Assembly (NCBI GenBank): GCA_944324255.1
Contig: CALUVM010000004.1
Span: 1 to 64,000 of the forward strand
Length of the DNA: 64,000 bases
DNA from: Candidatus Gastranaerophilales bacterium
GTDB taxonomy: Bacteria; Cyanobacteriota; Vampirovibrionia; Gastranaerophilales; Gastranaerophilaceae
Direction: 5' to 3'
The notes below the pieces were generated by a model. It had not been told where the DNA came from. It ran no database searches and worked only from the letters and a program-made list of their open reading frames with translations. The position numbers and the translations under genes are program-made. Within the stretch, counting starts at the first letter, position 1. Each line of letters opens with the position of its first letter. Positions 56,900 to 64,000 of the stretch are shown here, piece by piece.

Positions 56900-58021
56900 C
56901 TACCCTCTGAGCTGAACCGGCATTACCAGATAGATATAATCTTCTTCAGAGCACGGAGCAAAAACTGTAGCTGATAGCGGAGTGTTAAGTTGAATGGTAA
57001 TTTCTTCCGACTCGGCAATTTTTAAAAATTCAAGTATAAACTTGTAGTTAAATGCAATTGCCATAGCTTCGCCCGTATATTTTATATCAATAATATCCTG
57101 CGAATTTCCCGCTTCAGGAGAATCACCGGACAATTTCAGAGAACCTTCGGCAAACTCAAACTTAACAATGCTGTTTTTCTCGTTAACCATAACCGCAACT
57201 CTTTCAAGGGCTGAAATCAAAGTGTTTTTATCCATTTTTGCTTCTTTCGGGAAGGATTGCGGTATAAGCTGATTGTATTTAGGGAATTGTCCCTGCATAA
57301 GTCTTGTAATAATTTTGGTCTTATCAATAGTAATAACTATTTTCTTAACCTCTTTGCAAATCTTAATGGACTCTGATTCCGTAAGTAAAGAGATTTTTGA
57401 TAACTCGGCTAGCACTTTAGATGAAATCAGCATTTCAAAAACTTTTTCAGAATCAGCAGAATTATTTTTTACAACTTCTCTGACTCTTGCCAGTCTGTTA
57501 CCATCTGTAGCAGCCATCTCTAAAATATTTTTGTTAACTTCGCAAACAACACCTGAAAGAAGATTATTTGTTTCATACCCCGCAGCCGCCGAAACAACCT
57601 CTCTTATAGCTTTTATAAACGGTCTTGTTTCAATTTCTATAGCATCTTCTTCCGAAATATTTTCTTCAACAGGCGGGAATTCGTTTGCAGAAATACCTAT
57701 TATATCAAACTTGGAATTTTTACAGGTAACAGTAGCAACAGAACCGTTTAATTCTATTTTTACAAGTTCGTCTTGCAATCTTGAAATAATTTCACCGAGT
57801 TTTCTCGCAGGAAGAGTAATTTTACCTTCTTCTTCGACATTTGCATTAATAACCGTTGTAATTGCAAGGTCAAAATCAGTTGCCGTAAGTTTTATTTGAT
57901 TGGTGCCGGCTGTTTCAATCAAAACATTAGCCAAAACCGGCTGCAAACCTTTAACAACAGTAGCTCTTTCAACTATTCTTATACCGTTTAATAAGTCTTC
58001 TTTTCCTGCGACAAATTTCAT
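56900..58021 (-). CDS. dnaN: DNA polymerase III beta sliding clamp
   Basis: The ATG at 58021 is preceded by GGGGTGG and gives 373 residues, normal for a clamp. It has the three similar ~120-residue domains, with MKFVAGKEDLLNGIRIVERATVVKGLQPVLANVLIE, ATDGNRLARV, and the C-terminal YIYLVMPVQLRG. It tethers polymerase III. dnaA, recF and gyrB are not adjacent, so this is not the classical origin cluster. Confidence 0.96.
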   Translation of the reverse strand: MKFVAGKEDLLNGIRIVERATVVKGLQPVLANVLIETAGTNQIKLTATDFDLAITTVINANVEEEGKITLPARKLGEIISRLQDELVKIELNGSVATVTCKNSKFDIIGISANEFPPVEENISEEDAIEIETRPFIKAIREVVSAAAGYETNNLLSGVVCEVNKNILEMAATDGNRLARVREVVKNNSADSEKVFEMLISSKVLAELSKISLLTESESIKICKEVKKIVITIDKTKIITRLMQGQFPKYNQLIPQSFPKEAKMDKNTLISALERVAVMVNEKNSIVKFEFAEGSLKLSGDSPEAGNSQDIIDIKYTGEAMAIAFNYKFILEFLKIAESEEITIQLNTPLSATVFAPCSEEDYIYLVMPVQLRG

Positions 58022-58248
58022 ATATCCACCCCGTTGCCTATCTTTTAACAAAGTATATTCTAGTACAAAACCCTTGAAAGTACAAGAGTTTATATAATTT
58101 GACTTTCATATTTTTATCATTAAAAGACAAGTGTAAATTTTTGTAACAATACTTCTCAAAACTCTAAAGTTTTTCAAAAATATGCCGATATAAAAAACGT
58201 AAGCAAAAACCACGGGTCTGAGAATTAATACAGGAAAGGATTTAGAAT

Positions 58249-58407
58249 ATGCGTATCGAAAATGAAATGTTATCAAGATTTAAAACAGAAGATTTGTCAC
58301 TATCAATGGAAGACAACCTTTCAAGAGAACTGGATTTTTTCTTTGACAACGTAATGGATACAGTAGTTGATTATTTTCAAGCAAAAGAAGAAGTACTTAT
58401 AAGATAA
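58249..58407 (+). CDS. 52-residue hypothetical protein
   Basis: ATG 58249 with AGGAAAGG seven bases upstream; it encodes MRIENEMLSRFKTEDLSLSM... to a TAA at 58405. The protein is acidic, helical, with an aromatic stretch LDFFFDNVMDTVVDYF. A strong terminator follows within 35 nt and a ~230-bp upstream region without other genes precedes, so it is an independent transcription unit. Function unknown. Confidence 0.6.
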   Translation: MRIENEMLSRFKTEDLSLSMEDNLSRELDFFFDNVMDTVVDYFQAKEEVLIR

Positions 58408-58438
58408 GCAAAACTCGAAAATTAATTTACCCCAATGG

Positions 58439-58472
58439 GGCGGGCCGGTCTAAAAAACCGGCCTGCCTTTTT
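58439..58472 (+). terminator. Rho-independent terminator after the 52-residue gene
   Basis: An 11-bp stem (GGCGGGCCGGT/ACCGGCCTGCC, one G-T pair) with a short A-rich loop and five T. Confidence 0.88.
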
Positions 58473-58486
58473 AGTAAGCGGGGATG

Positions 58487-58560
58487 GTTAGTGACTGGTG
58501 ATTAGTGATTAGTGATTAGTGATTCGGTGACTGAGTGACTAAGTGATTAAGGGAATAAGG
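58487..58560. repeat. TAGTGAT heptamer and TGAYTRAG octamer array
   Basis: About four GTGATTA heptamers, then TGACTGAG TGACTAAG TGATTAAG octamers identical to those around the groESL insertion. It lies between a terminator and the dCMP deaminase gene and contains no ORF. Confidence 0.85.
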
Positions 58561-58652
58561 GAAAGAATGCAAATTTACGCATACCTGCCCGACTAAAACT
58601 TGATTCCTTACCGGCAGTATAATATAATCATTTCAGGCAAAGGAGTATGAAT

Positions 58653-59120
58653 ATGGCAATAAAATCCTGGACAGATTATTTTCTTGATATGGCAAAAACT
58701 TGTTCTTCACGTTCTAACTGTTTACGAGCTCAAGTAGGTGCCGTTATTGTAGGACAGGATAAAAAGATTAAAGCAACAGGATATAACGGAACTCCATCCG
58801 GTGTAGAATCCTGCTATGAAAGAGGACTGTGCTACAGAATCGAAAACGGTATTCCGTCCGGAACCCGTTACGAAACCTGCCGTTCAATACATGCCGAACA
58901 AAATGCTATTATTCAGGCCGGTCAAGATAGATGTATGGGCGCCACTATGTATATATACGGTCATAATTTTATCTGTATTCTCTGTAAAAGATTTATTGTT
59001 CAGTCAGGTATTGTTGATGTTTACCTTAAAAAAGATGACAATGCCCCGATTTTACATGTATCAGTAGAAGATATTAAGCGTGAGCTTGAAAATCCCGAAA
59101 AAATAACAATTACACAATAA
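58653..59120 (+). CDS. deoxycytidylate deaminase-like protein
   Basis: The ATG at 58653 lies 7 nt after AAGGAG; an ATG at 58647 is too close to that site. The 155-residue protein has the zinc deaminase signature HAEQNAII and a second motif FICILCKRF in place of PCxxC (the proline is replaced by isoleucine, both cysteines kept). RAQVGAVIV and NGTPSG (about 41-46) match dCMP deaminases, which make dUMP for thymidylate synthesis. ComEB-type deaminase is an alternative name. Confidence 0.85.
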   Translation: MAIKSWTDYFLDMAKTCSSRSNCLRAQVGAVIVGQDKKIKATGYNGTPSGVESCYERGLCYRIENGIPSGTRYETCRSIHAEQNAIIQAGQDRCMGATMYIYGHNFICILCKRFIVQSGIVDVYLKKDDNAPILHVSVEDIKRELENPEKITITQ

Positions 59121-59170
59121 ACTTAATTCGTTTTATTCTTTTGTGCTAAACTATTCAATGTAGTAGTTAG

Positions 59171-59237
59171 GGGGATCCGCCCCGGGGTAAATATCAGACC
59201 GGCAGACGTGACTGCAGGTCAAACAGTAGATTTACCC
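59171..59237 (+). promoter_or_regulatory. structured thrS leader with tRNA-like hairpin
   Basis: Three nested elements precede thrS: a GGGG/CCCC hairpin at 59171-59183; an outer stem GGGTAAAT (59185-59192) with ATTTACCC (59230-59237); and inside it a hairpin 59197-59220 made of GACC/GGTC, one G-A mismatch, GCAG/CTGC and a six-base loop ACGTGA. The loop contains CGT, a threonine anticodon. T-box features were not found. Autoregulation by ThrRS is a hypothesis. Confidence 0.5.
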
Positions 59238-59256
59238 GCAACAGAAAGGATAAAAA

Positions 59257-61032
59257 ATGGAAAAAAACAATGAAACTCTCGGAGTATTAAGACACTCCGC
59301 ATCCCACATCATGGCTCAAGCCGTACAAAAGTTGTTCCCGAGTGCAAAGTTAGCAATAGGGCCGGCAACAGATACAGGTTTTTATTATGATTTTGACCTG
59401 ACAGACGGGCATGCTTTCACCCACGACGATTTGGAAAAAATTGAAGAAGAGATGAAAAATATCATCAAACAAAACCTGACATTTGAAAGATATGAAATTC
59501 CTGATGTGGATGCTCAAATTGCGGAATTTAAAGCAGAAGGTGAAATTTACAAAGCAGAACTTCTTGAAGAACACAGAAACGACAATCCGACACTTTATCT
59601 TACTAAAGACAAGGACGGAAATGTTTTGTTTAACGACCTTTGTGCGGGACCGCATATTCCGAATACATCATATATTAAAGGAAACGCCATCAAGCTTTTG
59701 AAAGTTGCAGGAGCTTACTGGAGAGGAAACGAAAAAAACAAAATGCTTCAAAGAATCTATGCTACAGCATTTTGGAATAAAGAAGATTTGCAAGACTATT
59801 TGAACTTCCTTGAAGAAGCAGAAAAAAGAGATCACAGAAAACTCGGCACCCAGCTTGATTTATTCTCCGTCAGAGAAGAAATCGGAGCCGGACTTGTACT
59901 CTGGCACCCGAACCTTGCTGTCGTAAGAGAAGAAATCGAAAACTACTGGAGAAGCGAACACAGAAAAAGAGGTTATGTAATAGTTCACTCCCCGCAAATC
60001 GCAAAATCAAGACTCTGGGAGTTATCCGGACACATCGATCACTATAAAGAAAATATGTTCTTTATCCAGAAAGAAGATGATTCTGATGACCAGTATATAG
60101 TAAAACCGATGAACTGTCCGTTCCATATTCTTATATATCAGGCAAACAGACATTCATATCGTTCACTGCCTCTTAGAATGGCGGAATTGGGAACCGTTTA
60201 CAGAAAAGAAAAATCAGGAGCACTTTCAGGTTTAACCCGTGTACAAGGTTTCACACAGGATGATGCTCATATTTTCTGTACACCGGAACAACTGGTTGGT
60301 GAAATCAATGAAATCATCGACTTTGTAGCCGATACAATGAAAATATTCAATATGTCTTTTGAAGTTGAACTCTCAACCCGTCCGGAAAGCTTTGTAGGCG
60401 AAATCGAAAACTGGAACAGAGCAGAAGCCGGTTTGAAAGAAGCTATGGACAGACGTGGAATGAAATACGAAATCAATGAAGGTGACGGCGCTTTCTACGG
60501 ACCTAAGATTGACTTTAAGGTAAAAGATGCGATCGGAAGAACATGGCAGTGTGCAACTATTCAGCTTGATTTTAATCTGCCTGAAAGATTCGGTATCAAG
60601 TATCAGGATAAAGACGGTTCAATGAAAACTCCTGTTATGCTTCATAGAGTTATTTTCGGCTCAATGGAAAGATTCCACGGTATCTTAATCGAACACTATG
60701 CCGGAGCTTTCCCGACATGGCTTGCTCCTACACAGGTTGCAATTGTTCCGATTTCTAATGAAAAACATATTGACTTCGCCGAACAAGTCTACAAAAAAAT
60801 GCGTGCAGCAGGTTTAAGAGTAAAACTTGATGACCGTTCCGAATCTATGAACTATAAGATTCGTGAATCATTGCAGGATAAAAAGATTCCGTATGTATGC
60901 GTAGTCGGAGATAAGGAAATTGAATCTAATTCTGTTGCGGTTAGAAAACGCGGGGTGGGTCAGATTGGCACATTCTCTGTAGATGAATTTATTTCTAATA
61001 TTGAAAAAGAAATAAAAGATAAAGCACAGTAA
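59257..61032 (+). CDS. thrS: threonyl-tRNA synthetase
   Basis: A 591-residue class II synthetase. The editing domain starts at once (LRHSASHIMAQAVQ, with the HxxxH) and has DLCAGPHIP; the catalytic core has MNCPFHILIY, the motif-2 loop TVYRKEKSGALSGLTRVQGFTQDDAHIFC, and HRVIFGSMERFHGILIEHYAGAFPTWL, and the anticodon domain follows. The N-terminal TGS domain (~60 residues in E. coli) is missing. AGAAAGGA precedes the ATG. A 15-bp terminator hairpin follows. Confidence 0.97.
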   Translation: MEKNNETLGVLRHSASHIMAQAVQKLFPSAKLAIGPATDTGFYYDFDLTDGHAFTHDDLEKIEEEMKNIIKQNLTFERYEIPDVDAQIAEFKAEGEIYKAELLEEHRNDNPTLYLTKDKDGNVLFNDLCAGPHIPNTSYIKGNAIKLLKVAGAYWRGNEKNKMLQRIYATAFWNKEDLQDYLNFLEEAEKRDHRKLGTQLDLFSVREEIGAGLVLWHPNLAVVREEIENYWRSEHRKRGYVIVHSPQIAKSRLWELSGHIDHYKENMFFIQKEDDSDDQYIVKPMNCPFHILIYQANRHSYRSLPLRMAELGTVYRKEKSGALSGLTRVQGFTQDDAHIFCTPEQLVGEINEIIDFVADTMKIFNMSFEVELSTRPESFVGEIENWNRAEAGLKEAMDRRGMKYEINEGDGAFYGPKIDFKVKDAIGRTWQCATIQLDFNLPERFGIKYQDKDGSMKTPVMLHRVIFGSMERFHGILIEHYAGAFPTWLAPTQVAIVPISNEKHIDFAEQVYKKMRAAGLRVKLDDRSESMNYKIRESLQDKKIPYVCVVGDKEIESNSVAVRKRGVGQIGTFSVDEFISNIEKEIKDKAQ

Positions 61033-61045
61033 GAATTATAAAATA

Positions 61046-61082
61046 AATCAGGGCGGAGCCATTAAACGGCTCCGCCCTGATT
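61046..61082. terminator. bidirectional terminator between thrS and the SEC-C gene
   Basis: Perfect 15-bp stem AATCAGGGCGGAGCC with a 7-nt loop, followed by CTTTATTT; on the other strand a weaker T-tract serves the convergent gene. Confidence 0.85.
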
Positions 61083-61088
61083 CTTTAT

Positions 61089-62351
61089 TTATGCTTTTCC
61101 GCAGCAGTTTTTATACTTCTTCCCGCTGCCGCACGGACACGGATCATTCCTTCCGACTTTTATCGCCGGTGCTGATACCGGCTGCGGCTTTGGTGCCGCA
61201 ATAATATCAAATACATTTGAAAAAGCTCCGGAACAGTATAAAACTGTTGCAGAAGAATAAATCCTATTATTTAAATATTCGGATTTATATTCCTTTATCA
61301 AATCATCATAAGTATAGGAAGTTCCCAAAACTTCATTTATTATATCCATAAAATTAGATTTTTCATCTTTAACCCGTTTGAGGATACTATCCGGAATTGA
61401 ATCATTGGACAGGAAGTATTCAATACAGTCTTTATAGTTTTCTACCGAATCTTTATTATCAAAGATTTTAGTAAATGTTTCATAAAAAGGTACGGCATAA
61501 AGCCCCTTATCTTTATCAAATATTACCGCAACATCATAGATTTCGCTATGTGATGAAAATCCGCCAAGCGAGTTCTCCAAAAAGTTTGAATAATTATTAT
61601 CAAGCTCTTTCACATGGAAAAATTTATAAGCTTCAATATTAGACATTTTGTCAGACAAATCAATCTCTTCTCCGTCGTTAAACGCTCCTATAATGTCATC
61701 TGCATGTTTATTTGTAGTAAGAATAATATCCTTGCCGAAAGTGTTAATAAACTTGTCATACATTTCGCTTATTGTAGACTTAATTTCTTCTTCTTTTTCG
61801 GGATTATCAAGATATAAAAGTTTAGGATTCTGAACAAGTTTCATAACCGCATATCTCATAGCCTCTTCCTTCTGCGAATGTGAAAGAACGCTTGAAATTT
61901 CTATAATATAATACTCCCCTCTGAATTCAAAAATTCTTCCGACAATATATTGTCCTGCGTAAACTCCTCTAAAACTTGTCATCTTTGTCAGGGATAAAAC
62001 AGTATATGTTTTTTCGTTAACCAGATTATAAAGTTCAAATCCATTCTTTAGTATACGTTTGATTTCAAAAATAGAAGCCTGTGTTTTTAAAAGACATTCA
62101 GCAACTTCTTTATTTTTATATTTCCCCTCTTCAAGAAACATTTCAAGGACCGGCTTAGATTCTTTGCCGATATTTCTTTCAAAAATATATGGCAGAAAAA
62201 CTTTCTCCATCTGGTTTAAAGAAATTTCTCTTGCGCCTATTGTTGCAAGATATTCATTAAAATCTTCTTTTACTGTTTCATTTGATTGTGTGAAATCAAA
62301 AACTTCTTTTACAACGTCATTTATCTCATTAATTTTTTCTATGACTGTCAT
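61089..62351 (-). CDS. SEC-C motif protein
   Basis: The ATG at 62351 with AAGGAGAGG upstream gives 420 residues. The last ~20 residues, [19 protein letters not shown], are a SEC-C zinc-binding motif (Cys-x-Cys-x8-Cys-Cys), which in SecA contacts SecB and ribosomes. The preceding ~390 residues are a charged helical region I do not recognise. A role in protein quality control or ribosome association is inference only. It converges on thrS. Confidence 0.75.
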   Translation of the reverse strand: MTVIEKINEINDVVKEVFDFTQSNETVKEDFNEYLATIGAREISLNQMEKVFLPYIFERNIGKESKPVLEMFLEEGKYKNKEVAECLLKTQASIFEIKRILKNGFELYNLVNEKTYTVLSLTKMTSFRGVYAGQYIVGRIFEFRGEYYIIEISSVLSHSQKEEAMRYAVMKLVQNPKLLYLDNPEKEEEIKSTISEMYDKFINTFGKDIILTTNKHADDIIGAFNDGEEIDLSDKMSNIEAYKFFHVKELDNNYSNFLENSLGGFSSHSEIYDVAVIFDKDKGLYAVPFYETFTKIFDNKDSVENYKDCIEYFLSNDSIPDSILKRVKDEKSNFMDIINEVLGTSYTYDDLIKEYKSEYLNNRIYSSATVLYCSGAFSNVFDIIAAPKPQPVSAPAIKVGRNDPCPCGSGKKYKNCCGKA

Positions 62352-62449
62352 ATCCCTCTCCTTGTTATGTTTCATATACAAGGATACCTTAAGTATAATT
62401 TTTTGACAATAATACTCTTAGTTAATAACTTCAAAAACGGAGTAAATAT

Positions 62450-63073
62450 TTATTTTATAGTAACAGGCGGAGGCTGAATATAGAGAGGTTTTAACTCACC
62501 CCAGGAAGTACTTGCGCCGCTTTCAATTTTTTCATAAGCAATTTTAGCTAGAATTTCCCCGAGTTCATACTCACCCTGCTGATATGAAACTATATCATCA
62601 GTAAACTGGCTGAATCTTTCAAAAAGACTGTTATCAGTAATAAGTCTTCTTCCTTGAATCATTTTATCAACTTCTTCAAGCTCAACAGCTCCTAATACCC
62701 CTTTATCATAAACATATGCCTTATTTTTTCTTGCATCCAGCGCAACAAGGTCATCCCCGCCAAGAATACGGGATAAAATTTCTAATGAAGAAACGCCTAC
62801 TGCTTTAATATCAAGCTGCTGGGCAAGCATTCTTGCAACTGTAACACATGCTCTTATACCGGTAAAACTTCCGGGGCCTATATCAGTAGCTACACATTCC
62901 AAATCTTGCGGAGTCATTACCGATTCTTTAAAAATTTTAACTATAGTCGAGATTAAATAAGCAGAATGATAATTCTCCTCGGTTGACAGAATTATTCTGT
63001 TTTTAAATCCTTTCCCGTTGGATAATGTAACATAAGTTTTATCCAGACAGGTATCAAAAGCCAGCATATTCAC
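62450..63073 (-). CDS. tsaB: tRNA threonylcarbamoyladenosine biosynthesis protein TsaB
   Basis: A 207-residue ASKHA-fold protein: MLAFDTCLDKTYVTL at the N-terminus and VATDIGPGSFTGIRACVTVARMLAQ, the TsaB signature. It lacks the metal-binding HxxxH of TsaD. It works with TsaD and TsaE in t6A37 formation. It overlaps tsaE by 4 bp. Confidence 0.92.
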   Translation of the reverse strand: MNMLAFDTCLDKTYVTLSNGKGFKNRIILSTEENYHSAYLISTIVKIFKESVMTPQDLECVATDIGPGSFTGIRACVTVARMLAQQLDIKAVGVSSLEILSRILGGDDLVALDARKNKAYVYDKGVLGAVELEEVDKMIQGRRLITDNSLFERFSQFTDDIVSYQQGEYELGEILAKIAYEKIESGASTSWGELKPLYIQPPPVTIK

Positions 63074-63543
63074 TTCTTTAATCCTTCTATTACATAATTA
63101 TTTTTATCCCCGACGGTGCGGAACTCATAGATTCTTGAATCGTCATCATCGTAAGTTACATTTATTTCAATTCTTTCAAACGGCAGTTCTCCCTGCGAAA
63201 ACTCTGCCCATTCAACAAAAGTAATTTTTTCTCCTTCTGAATATTCACGAAGTTCATCAGTAATCGTACTTATACCGACATGCTCAAGCCTGTATAAATC
63301 AAAGTGGTAGACCGGAATTGAAGCACTGTGGTATTCATTCAGAATAACAAAACTCGGGCTTGTAATCTTTTCTTTAACCCCGAGAGCTTCCGCCGTCAGG
63401 CGTACAAAAGCAGTCTTTCCTGCTCCTATTTCACCGAAAAGGTTTACAAAACAACCCCTCTCTTTAACAAGATTCGCAAATTTTTCGGCAAGTTTTTTTG
63501 TATCTTCCAATGTGTTGCATTTTTGTATAAATTTCTTTTCCAC
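63070..63543 (-). CDS. tsaE: tRNA threonylcarbamoyladenosine biosynthesis ATPase TsaE
   Basis: A 157-residue P-loop ATPase: LFGEIGAGKTAFVRLTAEALG, SPSFVILNEY, PVYHFDLYRLE, and FVEWAEF. It powers the t6A complex. Start and stop overlap the neighbours, so tsaE-tsaB and the upstream GGDEF gene probably share a transcript. Confidence 0.93.
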   Translation of the reverse strand: MEKKFIQKCNTLEDTKKLAEKFANLVKERGCFVNLFGEIGAGKTAFVRLTAEALGVKEKITSPSFVILNEYHSASIPVYHFDLYRLEHVGISTITDELREYSEGEKITFVEWAEFSQGELPFERIEINVTYDDDDSRIYEFRTVGDKNNYVIEGLKK

Positions 63544-64000
63544 TATATTGTTACCACCCTGTTTCTACCGCTTTTTTTTGCTTCATAAAGAGCTTTATCC
63601 GCCCTTTCAAAGAGTTCTTCTCCGGTTTCTTCCGGATTAAATTCGGCTATTCCCATACTTATTGTAACACTTATATCCTGTTTGTCAGCCTCTTCCTCGC
63701 CGACTGTAACAGGAGCAGCTTCAACCGCTTTCCTGAGTCTTTCCCCGACAACTTTTGCCTCTTCAAGATGAGTAAACGGAAGAAGTATAGCGAATTCTTC
63801 TCCGCCGTATCGTGACGGAATATCGGATTCTCTCAGCAAGTCTTTAATAATACACGCAGTCTTTCTCAAAACCTCATCACCCGCAGCATGACCGTACGTA
63901 TCATTAACTTTTTTGAAGAAATCAATATCAATCATCATACCGCATAACGGTTTTTGCTGACGTTTTGCGGCTGCCACTTCCTGTTTAAGACGGGTTTCAA
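63543..64000 (-). CDS. GGDEF diguanylate cyclase, C-terminal part (5' truncated by window edge)
   Basis: The frame is open to the window end, and residues ETRLKQEVAAAKRQQKP precede the internal GTG at 63977, so the sensory N-terminus lies outside. The GGDEF domain is complete and looks active: MMIDIDFFKKVNDTYGH, RYGGEEFAILLPF (GGEEF signature), SMGIAEF, ADKALYEAKKSGRNRV. It makes c-di-GMP. Its last base pair overlaps tsaE. Confidence 0.92.
   Translation of the reverse strand, partial: ETRLKQEVAAAKRQQKPLCGMMIDIDFFKKVNDTYGHAAGDEVLRKTACIIKDLLRESDIPSRYGGEEFAILLPFTHLEEAKVVGERLRKAVEAAPVTVGEEEADKQDISVTISMGIAEFNPEETGEELFERADKALYEAKKSGRNRVVTI

Noticed and set aside
58487-58560. CRISPR-like array
   Set aside because: The repeats are 7-8 bp in direct tandem with no spacers and no cas genes nearby.
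59160-59256. T-box riboswitch before thrS
   Set aside because: The leader is under 100 nt and lacks the AGGGTGGNACCGCG antiterminator sequence and a downstream terminator.

Overview
The window is a low-GC, gene-dense bacterial chromosome segment with both strands used about equally. It most resembles a non-photosynthetic relative of cyanobacteria (Vampirovibrionia/Melainabacteria, probably the gut order Gastranaerophilales). The evidence is an F-type ATPase cluster in the split cyanobacterial order (a-c-b'-b-delta-alpha-gamma, with beta and epsilon elsewhere), a four-subunit 2-oxoacid:ferredoxin oxidoreductase that points to anaerobic metabolism, an AsmA-type envelope protein, DUF2993 and GerMN-type envelope proteins, and several hypothetical proteins with N-termini (an INPI...SFK-like motif; a 'GLACSQIRLLTLTARK' N-terminus) that I associate from memory with that group. 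The assignment is inference; no rRNA, tRNA, CRISPR array, prophage or transposase gene was seen.

Layout. 1-4.9 kb: end of panE, a NeuA-like cytidylyltransferase, a large AsmA-like protein, then a 490-bp non-coding nest of repeats and a P-loop kinase resembling dNMP/phosphomevalonate kinases. 4.9-9.6 kb: lineage-specific membrane proteins around a CLC antiporter, with a 50-residue gene overlapping its 3' end on the other strand. 9.6-14.6 kb: ATP synthase operon. 14.7-19.5 kb: hypothetical proteins, a membrane-anchored AAA+ ATPase and a TPR/glycosyltransferase-9-like protein. 19.6-26.5 kb: mutS, then a tightly overlapping operon (membrane protein, DUF2993/LmeA-like, GerMN, HicB-like, rimI, bioY) and a secreted small HExxH protein. 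26.5-33.3 kb: degenerate GspE/PilB-like ATPase, a histidine kinase/response regulator pair, a PHP phosphoesterase and a SulP transporter. 33.3-36.9 kb: hom-thrC-proB. 37-43.7 kb: hydrolases and an acetyltransferase beside a LysR regulator, a secreted protein and an XRE regulator with a cluster of palindromic operator-like sites. 43.7-49.1 kb: mraY, a divergent glycogen-synthase-like protein, ndk, tgt. 49.3-51.7 kb: groES and groEL separated by an S23-type four-helix-bundle gene. 51.9-54.7 kb: korABCD-like operon. 54.7-64 kb: a prepilin-like gene with two in-frame stops, a zinc-ribbon protein, leuD, dnaN, a 52-residue gene, a dCMP deaminase, thrS with a structured leader, a SEC-C protein, tsaB, tsaE and a partial GGDEF protein.

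The most unusual content is non-coding. Arrays of a 7-8 bp unit (consensus TGAYTRAG) occur in at least eight places; two exact four-unit arrays in inverted orientation bracket the four-helix-bundle gene inside groESL, and another inverted pair brackets the two-component genes. A separate ~100-bp repeat occurs in tandem near 28.0 kb and, inverted and diverged, between hom and thrC. Several genes have a good promoter whose -10 box lies 6-8 nt before the start codon with no Shine-Dalgarno, which suggests leaderless mRNAs. Gene identities come from reading the translated sequence; no database search was possible.
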